NCBI RefSeq assembly: GCF_000835495.1
Contig: NW_015622541.1
Span: forward strand, 372,001 to 436,000
DNA: 64,000 nucleotides
Direction of reading: 5' to 3'
From: Cladophialophora immunda
Lineage: Eukaryota > Ascomycota > Eurotiomycetes > Chaetothyriales > Herpotrichiellaceae
Position numbers and translations under genes: made by a program. Within the stretch, counting starts at the first letter, position 1, and each line of letters starts with the position of its first letter. Below the pieces are notes generated by a model. The model was not told where the DNA came from, ran no database searches, and saw nothing but the letters and a program-made list of their open reading frames with translations. This document shows, piece after piece, positions 57,108 to 64,000 of this stretch.

Positions 57108-59011
57108 TATTCCTATACCTTCTTCTTAAAGAAGAATTACTCGACTAAATATAACTACGAGATCTACGATAAGGAAATACTCGCTATTATACGATACCTA
57201 AAGGAATAGGATACTAAACTATAGAGCGTTAAGAAATTCGAGATTTAGTCTAACTATAAGAACCTTAAATACTTTATATCTATATAAAAACTCACTAAGA
57301 GATAAATACGTTAGTCCCTTATCCTATTAAGATATAACTTTACGATCTTATATATCCCCGGAAGGTAAAATATTTAAGCGGACGCCCTCTCTTAGAGAGA
57401 GTAGGATATACCTTAGGACTAAGAGGACAAAAGACTTCGGTATTATATAGTACGCCTTATTAAGCTAGAGATATTAGATAGAATAGGATCTAAAGTACTA
57501 TAAGTAAATATAATATCGATAAAAGGACCGTTAATTAAAGAATAATAGAGATTAACTTAATAGAATAACTAGATATATCGGAAGACTATTAAGTCTATAT
57601 AAAGAGAGGCCTATACGTTCCTCTCTAGTCTAGGTCTAAAAGTATTAATTATAGAATATACCCTTAATAAGGAAGGATAACTACTATTTCGGAGACGACG
57701 TTAGGTACTAGAATTAGAGACTCTCTATATAGTAATTATTTAATAGGTATACGACTTAAAGGTTACTAGTTACTTAAGTTAAGAAGGGACGGCGGCCTTA
57801 ATAGTAAGGTAGTTCTTCTAGTTAAATATACTATAAGATATTTAAAGGTTTATATAGAACTACGACGTCTATAGATAGATAAAGGCCTAGAAGGAACGAA
57901 AATAGGGGTTCCTAAAGTCTCTCTTAATCCCTAATTAACTATAGAAGAAAGTATTAGTCGATTTTATTATAGAACTCCTAGAAAGTTAGGGTTATATAAA
58001 CTTAATAGTTATTATAGATTAACTAGGGAAAGGAGTCTTACTTAAACCGTTACGTATAATTAAGTTAAAAGACGTAGTAGGAGTCTTCCTACGGACATTC
58101 TATTAGTAATATAGACTACTATTAGTAATTATATTAGATCGCGGCTCCTAATTCATAAGTATACTATAGAAAAGGATCTATTAACTCTTAGGTATTATAT
58201 AGCGACTATCTATAGCTTATTACCCGGAGATAGATAGATCTACTAAGTAAATAAACTAAACGATTAAAACGTACCTTTATATGTTTATAAATAGAAAATA
58301 GGACGACTAGGTAGAACTCCTATCTATAGTAGAACTAGTAATTAATAATCGTAATGTATACTCTATAGGAGTAAGCTCGTTCTTCCTACTATATAAATAT
58401 TACGTTAAGCTACTTTAAATATAAGAACCCCCCGGTACGGCGGAGACTCCTTAAGAACCTATATAATAAGTAGACTTTATCGTACGGTAACTCTAAGAGA
58501 TAAGAGAATAGGCGTAGTCTTTAATAGTTATCGCGTAGTAGGAGTAGGAGGAGAGAACGAATTAAATACGATAATAAGTACCGTAATTCTAAGTTAGCGA
58601 TAAGGTATAGCTTAACTTAAGAAATATATAAATAACGTATATTAATAAGAAACTAGACTAGAAGAATATAAAGTATACTGTTACGGAGGTAGTAAGATCT
58701 TATAGCTACTACCTAAACACTTCGCTAGGTATTCATAATATCTTCTACTTAGACCTCCTTTATATAGCCTTAAAAGACCCTCTCGACTTATAGAGAACGG
58801 ACGATAACTAGCCTACGCTAGTAATAGTTAGAGACGATAAAGAATATAAGGTAAAGGCGATCCTAGAAGATAGGGTTATATAAAGAGGAAGAGGATCCTA
58901 GAAGTAATACTTAATAAAATAGACTAGATACGCCGAACTAACGTAGGAACTAATTGACGCGCTATAAGACTCCGCCGCGCTAGACACGTACAAGACTTCC
59001 TAGGTAAGTAT

Positions 59012-59031
59012 AGAAGGAGGGGGGGGGGTGA
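59012..59031 (+). other. Polypurine tract of element A
   Basis: A G-rich run immediately upstream of the 3' LTR at 59032, in the position where plus-strand DNA synthesis is primed during reverse transcription. Confidence 0.7.
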
Positions 59032-59447
59032 TATAATAGGTTAAACCTAGGAGAAGGCTTAGTTCTAGCGAACTAGCGCTAAGACTAACGCTAGGAAATA
59101 CTACCTCCTAATTAGTTAAGATTTACCTATATAATATATAGGCGAAATACTACCTCCTAATTAGTTAAGATATATACGGTATAAGGGATATAAAGTCCTA
59201 ATAGCTAAGATATCGTATATAAGGGAAGGTAAGGAGTTAGAATAAGTACGTAAGGGAAGGTAAGGAGCTAGAATAAGTACGTAAGGAAAGGAGTAAGGAG
59301 GTGAGGATAATAGTTACCTCCTTACGGCGCGTTAGAGGATATAAGGAGAAAGGAAGGATAGCTATTCCTTCCTTCTCTCTCCTCAGATTTATCCTCCTTA
59401 TTACTAGGTTGGCTAGCTAGTTGCAGAACTCTTTCCAAACCCTCACA
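59032..59447 (+). repeat. 3' LTR of element A
   Basis: A 416-bp partner of the LTR at 45216. The first bases are mutated (TATAATAGGTTAAACC) while the end AACCCTCACA is intact. Followed by the target duplication TACCG. Confidence 0.88.
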
Positions 59448-59452
59448 TACCG

Positions 59453-60080
59453 TCCCTTAACGGATAGCGAATATTCTTCAGACGGCTACAATAACGCTCC
59501 TAGTACCATAAGATATAAGCGAATCTACGAGCTCTAACGTAGGTCCCATTACTAATAGCTTAGATTGTGACTTAGTGATTAGGAAAGGATAGTTCGTTTT
59601 TATCAAGAACGACTCTCTAGAGGATTAGATCGCCCGCGTAGAAAAGTTCCACCGGAAGTAAAGGAAACTTTACGCTCGCTAGATAAAGGAAGATAGTCCG
59701 GAAATTATAATGGATAATGGTTATGCGTAGCTCTTAGTAAATACTATATAGGATATTACTGAAGTCGAAAGGCGCGTCACTAACCTAGATACTAAGGAGC
59801 GGTAAGTGCATAAAGTCCCGGTCTAGCCCGCTTCCCTATCGCCTATAGGAGATTAATAGAAGCTTTTATAGACCGTTTAGGTAGAGAAAACCATTTTACG
59901 TTACACACTCTCTCTAGACTGCGGTATGATAGGGACGGCTATATATCCGCTCGTAGGTGATAATCTCGAGGGCGATCGCAATCTCGTCCGGCTAAGGATT
60001 GCGAAGATTAAGTTAACACCGCTTCAGCCATATGCATCTCAAGAGGGAAGTTTACCTTTACTTTAGGATGTAGTAGGCGA
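59453..60080 (+). pseudogene. Right part of the disrupted reading frame, with RIP-type stops
   Basis: Immediately after the duplication the frame from 45215 continues as RPLTDSEYSSDGYNN and STIRYKRIYEL. Further on, another frame reads FVFIKNDSLED, then IARVEKFHRK, RKLYAR and IKEDSPEIIMDNGYA. These pieces are separated by TAG or TAA at positions where TGG, CAG or CAA would fit. The change of frame could be an intron. No family was recognised. Confidence 0.4.
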
Positions 60081-60253
60081 TTATCGTGATAATCACCCCG
60101 TGTTGAGATATGCTGAGGTTTGATGGGGTGATTAATCGTACAGTATCTATAAATATTCATAAACACTAGCCGATCACTGCTTAGTAGATTCCTCTATATG
60201 ATTTAGGCGGAATGCTTAGCCATACTTACTACATTCTCATAATAGATGGTGTT
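60081..60253. other. Transition back to normal composition
   Basis: Contains the inverted repeat AATCACCCC (60091-60099) and GGGGTGATT (60125-60133). Nothing else was recognised. Confidence 0.35.
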
Positions 60254-60799
60254 TTAATAAAAGGACCGGGCACGCGATACTAGTGTGCGCCTTTTATAGC
60301 GCTCCTTGCGCGTCTTCTGACCATGTTCTTCAATATCCATGACATTATCTATCTTTATGAGCCACACAGTCTCCGACGTCAACGCCTCAGGGCCACGGTG
60401 CATCGGGTCCCTGGCCGAGCCGGTAGTAGAAGCCGCACCAGACGAGCCAGACGAACCAGAACCACAGGTAATGTTCACGCTCAACGAGCCTAAGCATACG
60501 ATTTCAAGACTATCCCCAAGATTATGTAGCTGACCATCCCAGTCGCAGCGATTATCGCTCCCTGCGAAATCGTTTGGCTCATACTTGATAACAGCCACCG
60601 TACAGTTTGGCAAGATGGACCTTAGATCCGGCCACCTCGATGTTTCTGTACGGGAGGAGCTGCGAAAGGATTGATAGTCATTGTTGGCGTATCTGGACTT
60701 CGCAACCGTATGGATTCGTAGTGTTCGCACATCATCTGATGCAGATGGCACCCGGGCGTTGGGACTCCAGCCTCTAGAATTCCCGAATCGTCCAGTCAA
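60254..60799 (-). CDS. Uncharacterised ORF, possibly the 3' exon of an unknown gene
   Basis: An open frame of 181 codons whose upstream end has only TTG and no ATG, so it may be an exon or a remnant. It contains CTVAVIKYEPNDFAGSDN and a Gly/Ser-rich stretch GSGSSGSSGAAS. The basic C-terminus reads KTRKERYKRRTLVSRARSFY. No family was recognised. It lies at the edge of the transposon block, where truncated genes are expected. Confidence 0.3.
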   Translation of the reverse strand: MTGRFGNSRGWSPNARVPSASDDVRTLRIHTVAKSRYANNDYQSFRSSSRTETSRWPDLRSILPNCTVAVIKYEPNDFAGSDNRCDWDGQLHNLGDSLEIVCLGSLSVNITCGSGSSGSSGAASTTGSARDPMHRGPEALTSETVWLIKIDNVMDIEEHGQKTRKERYKRRTLVSRARSFY

Positions 60800-61553
60800 A
60801 AAAGGTTTGTGATTCTGAAACGTTCGCTGGAACTACGGGTAATATCCTGGCCGGATTCGAAGAGCGATAGTCTTGGCCATATAGAGCATGATTAGTTAAT
60901 CCTATCTCAATGCAAATTAGTCGCCGTCATCTTGGGACGCGACGACAAGCACCTCATTACCATGAACTAGGTTGAGATAGGATCTTCAAAAGCACTCTCG
61001 CCATGGGTACTCGACACAGAGTAACGGAAGTCCTGCATTTTCATCAAGCGACAACGCATTGAGTGACCATGCAAATTTGAGGAAGCGGCAGCTAATCTCG
61101 ACGTATCTCAAATACTAGCACGAGACTAAAGTCATGTCCAGCTGAACAAGTCACAATGCCTCTCCAGGGCGGAGTGTGATCTATGAATTCCCCATCCCTT
61201 TCCTCTTCTTCGGATTTTCAGTAAGTTAACTGGCTTTGACAGGAGCTGAAGTGAGATATGTAGCGTGCAAGCATAGACGATTGTCTTAACTGGGGCAGGG
61301 GCTTGCAGAACCTTTCAATCTGGCATCAGCATCAGGAACACTTGGTCACAGAGCTATCAGACACTGTATGCATCGTCCGCTGCAGGGCACTCCATTCTAT
61401 CCTCTATTTCGCGACGCTGTAATGCTCTGATAGACCGAGGCGCGCAAAGAGAGTCGATTGACTAGTTCACCGAGACGCGGACGCGGACGCGCAGGCAAGT
61501 GCTATTTATCTAGCCAAGGCGTGCCAAGACCTGACCCACATGCTCCCCTCCCT
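60800..61553. other. Intergenic, nothing recognised
   Basis: Normal composition, with only short frames. The segment is probably the 3' flank of the permease gene. Confidence 0.4.
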
Positions 61554-63647
61554 TCACTCTTCACGCTTCACGTGCACCACAGGGCCTACATACTCATGCC
61601 TTCCTTTGAATATATAGTAGATCGCAGCGATTATCAACACACCGAAAAACATGGTCGATGACCAGTTCCTGCACGCAAAGTCAAGTCATTAGTCTGTTGC
61701 CCAATCATGCTTCGGCGGAAAGATCCAACTTACATGTTTTGTGCATTGACCGGGTGGTACAACGGCCACGTGTAGAAGAAAAGCATGGGAGTCGTGAAGC
61801 AAAGCGAGATAATGTTGACTGGCAGTCCCCAGCGCCCCAAAGACCAACGTCGCGGTGGCAGTGGCTTACCGTAAAGACGGCGCCAGATCAAGCAGCCGAT
61901 TGTGATGGTGTAAGAGAACAAGATTGAGACCGTGCCTAGTGAGTTGAACGCGTTGAACGCGGTATAAGAGCCTGCACATCCAATGTTAGTCCCGTGTTTC
62001 ATTGGCCGCGTGCAGAAGAAGTAACACTCCCGCTCGTGGCATAAAGCGAGGATTATTCTCCATCTCTTGGCCCGCGAGAGAATCCTTAAGCCGGGAGTAA
62101 CGACTCGCAGTAAACCTTCGGCTTCAAGATTACTCAGAAATAGGGAGAGGCAGTTCGTACCAAGATTGATCAGTGACAGTAACGAGGTGATTATCGCGGA
62201 AACGAAGATTGCGTTGAGAGGGATGTTCCACCTTGACGGTACTTTTTCGAGCCAGTAGGAACCCGGAAAGCCTGTCAAATCCACAGATATTCAGCAGACG
62301 TCTCAACGCGCAGACACGATATGCCGTCTCACGAGGGAAGAGGAGGCTGCGAAAATGAACCTTACCTTTATCACGTGCAAACGACCACATCTGTCGTGAT
62401 GCCGTTGCAACTTGTCCAACGCAAGCCGAAATAAAGATGACGATGACGACGACAACCATTATGCTTGTGCCAACATGGCTCCTGGTAGCATTGTAGAAGA
62501 CTTGAATCATGGGTTGACCGGTCGCGGAGTTGAGGACGCTGTCGAGATCGCCGAGACAGAAGATGTATGTCCAGCCAACCACAATCAGCATAAGTGCGTT
62601 GGAAGCGACTGCCCAGACAACGACCAGCGGGATGGTCCTTGAAGCATCCTGAGTCTCTTCAGACATGTGTATCGTGCAATCGTAGCCCTACAAGCATAAG
62701 AAAGCAAAAAATCAGCTGTTGTCACAATATTAGGCAATAGATCACAGAACGCCTCACGCATCCTCACGTGCTTTCTACTTACGATGAGCATGCCGATCAT
62801 AGGTACAAAGCCGATCGTTGCAGCAAGAGCTTCATCGCTATACCCGCTGTCGTTGGTAATATGGAGGATTGTCTCGTGAGCATTTCCACGTGGAGCCATC
62901 ACCCAGAGCGGGATGATGATGACGAAGACTCCGAGAACGTGCAGGATAAGGACGACGGCCTCGATGAGCGGTAGTCGAACGGCGAGGAAGATGTTGAAAA
63001 GAACGCAGAAGACGACGATGGCGATCGTGAGGAGGGTCTCATGCCAGGCCAAGATTGTGTATCCCGGGAAATTGAGCGTCGCAAGGCCGAGTATCAGGGT
63101 GGACTACAGCCGAGAAGTAAGCACAAGCTCTTGAAAAGTGCGTCGAAGCCAAAGCGAGACACAAGTGTTGACTTACCACCTCAAAGGAGACGCTACAGAG
63201 GAATACCTGCCAGCCTAAGGCGATCAGCCACCCGACCGAGTAGCTGAGGCCCCTTTGAAACCTGGGAGGTGCAAGCTCCGACACCCAGTGATATTGGCCT
63301 CCCGCTGTCGGGCTCATCGAGGCTACCTCGGCCAGACTCGCATACACGGGCAACATGACAATCGGACTCAAGAGCAAGCCCCAGAACACTGCCGGTGTGC
63401 CTCCATCGCTCAGACCGAAGGGAGAGACGACAAGAACGAACTCCCATGCGACCATGACGGTGCTTGCAAAGCCCAGCATTGTCGAGAACCTGAACTGCCG
63501 CCGCAACACCTGCTTCTTGCCGAGCATCTTCATGTCCTGACGATCGATCGCCGTTCCTCGATACTTGGGCGGAACATGGCTGCCTTGCAAGGCGTCGGCT
63601 TCGTCATCGGGTAACTCAGCGATTCGAGGTGATTCTGACTTCGACAT
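61554..63647 (-). CDS. Amino acid/GABA-type permease, APC superfamily
   Basis: Six exons read from high to low: 63647-63177, 63103-62783, 62687-62366, 62271-62161, 61971-61734, 61668-61554. They give 525 aa, and all phases match. Hallmarks of the ACT/GABA-permease group include RRQFRFSTMLGFASTVMVAW, SMSPTAGGQYHWVSELAP, GYDCTIHMSEETQDASRTIP and NWSSTMFFGVLIIAAIYYIF. About twelve hydrophobic segments are present. These proteins import GABA, choline, polyamines or amino acids; substrate is unresolved. The ATG at 63647 (MSKSESPRIAELPDDEAD) was chosen because the frame upstream has no other ATG. Confidence 0.9.
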
Positions 63648-64000
63648 GGCCTTATGTGAACCTGGAAGGAGAGGAGAGAGTAGCAAAACACAGAGGAAGA
63701 ATGCGACGTTTCGAAGCGGGCAATGGAAAGCAGACACCGAAGGTTTTTAACCCCCCCGGCGGTCCCCCGATGAATCCGTTTTGACCACGTGGGGTGAGAC
63801 ACAATAGCCACATGTTCCACTCGCTGTTTTGGGATGTCCAATCCCTCCGCTCTCTGCTATCCACATTCAACAGGCCGCCAAAGATAGTGCCAGCTCGCTG
63901 CTTCACTGATTACTATACCAGGTAAAGCGTAGCCTAAGCGTAATCCTAGCGACACTCGAATTTACAGTATGTTGAGCCGGAGAAAAGGAGAGGCCGACTC
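63648..64000. other. Permease 5' flank
   Basis: Promoter and leader region of the minus-strand permease. No further gene was recognised before the window ends. Confidence 0.4.

Larger units (their letters stand above)
54748..58990 (+). pseudogene. Degenerate pol of element A (protease end, RT, RNase H, integrase, chromodomain)
   Basis: The protease remainder (INSRYLLYGLINAYFTSR) follows the insertion of element B. Reverse transcriptase covers about 55230-56240, with TAFRTRYGLYKQFVIPFRLINA and a catalytic box reading YINN (55826-55837), where both catalytic Asp codons have become Asn. RNase H is split by element D and resumes with NYEIYDKEILAIIRYLKEWD near 57145-57215. Integrase covers roughly 57560-58480. 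A chromodomain-like end (VKAILEDRVI, KQYLIKQTRYAELT) lies near 58850-58960. This order defines a chromovirus. Multiple stops show it is dead. Confidence 0.82.
45216..59447 (+). mobile_element. Element A: Ty3/gypsy chromovirus, RIP-inactivated, with nested insertions
   Basis: Full-length LTR retrotransposon bounded by two 416-bp LTRs (45216-45631 and 59032-59447) and the target duplication TACCG (45211-45215 and 59448-59452). Subtracting nested elements B and D leaves roughly 5.6 kb, normal for the family. The order gag, protease, reverse transcriptase, RNase H, integrase, chromodomain is readable on the plus strand despite many stop codons. A purine tract (AGAAGGAGGGGGGGGG, 59012-59027 region) precedes the 3' LTR. 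It is strongly AT-biased, with CA and TG almost absent while CG persists, which is the RIP pattern. Confidence 0.9.

Noticed and set aside
42641..60253. A giant Starship-type element
   Set aside because: No tyrosine-recombinase captain gene was recognised and the structure is fully explained by nested LTR and TIR elements plus unidentified relics.
42641..60253. A centromere
   Set aside because: AT-rich RIP-damaged retroelements do occur at fungal centromeres, but the block is short and of normal transposon-island structure, and sequence alone cannot show it.

Overview
The window is nuclear DNA of a filamentous ascomycete (Pezizomycotina). Genes carry short introns of about 50-110 nt with GTAAGT-like donors and CTAAC-like branch sites. 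Lineage markers include Mdm10, an eIF4E-T-like protein, a HET-domain protein, a fungal-specific transcription-factor domain, and a dispersed 5S rRNA gene. A large AT-rich block shows the signature of repeat-induced point mutation (RIP). I cannot place it below subphylum with confidence; Eurotiomycetes is a guess from the general look of the proteins.

Region 1 (about 0.4-18.5 kb) is mostly housekeeping: a PQ-loop vacuolar transporter, glyoxalase II with a possible mitochondrial presequence, a 5S rRNA gene, an eIF4E-binding (4E-T-like) protein, the ribosome-biogenesis factor Esf1, UDP-glucose 4-epimerase, the ERMES beta-barrel Mdm10 and an AAAP amino-acid transporter. One GC-rich FAD monooxygenase sits among them. 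An intron of the AAAP gene contains a short telomere-type repeat.

Region 2 (about 19-42.3 kb) is accessory in character. It holds two alpha/beta hydrolases, a ten-exon flavin monooxygenase of FMO/Baeyer-Villiger type, an SDR, a zeta-crystallin-type quinone reductase, a HET protein, a secreted tyrosinase, a glycerophosphodiesterase-like gene broken by one in-frame TGA, a transcription factor without a zinc cluster, a cupin, and a second FAD monooxygenase divergent from the cupin. The flavin monooxygenase, hydrolases and SDR could form an oxidation-hydrolysis-reduction module, but this is inference from content and proximity.

Region 3 (about 42.6-60.2 kb) is a RIP-degraded nested transposon block. 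A Ty3/gypsy element of chromovirus type (A, plus strand, 45216-59447, target duplication TACCG) contains a second gypsy element (B, minus strand, 46859-54742, duplication TCTAT) and a palindromic TIR element (D, 56337-57107, TA duplication). Element D in turn contains a solo LTR (C, 56519-56839, duplication ATTAA). Further LTR copies lie to the left. Element A appears to have landed in an older, now mutated reading frame whose halves flank it. D and C look much less mutated than A and B, which suggests they arrived later.

Region 4 (about 60.2-64 kb) returns to normal composition, with one weak ORF and a six-exon APC-family permease on the minus strand.

Multi-exon models were built by hand from splice consensus, reading phase and family sequence knowledge. 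All junctions given are phase-consistent but have no transcript support.
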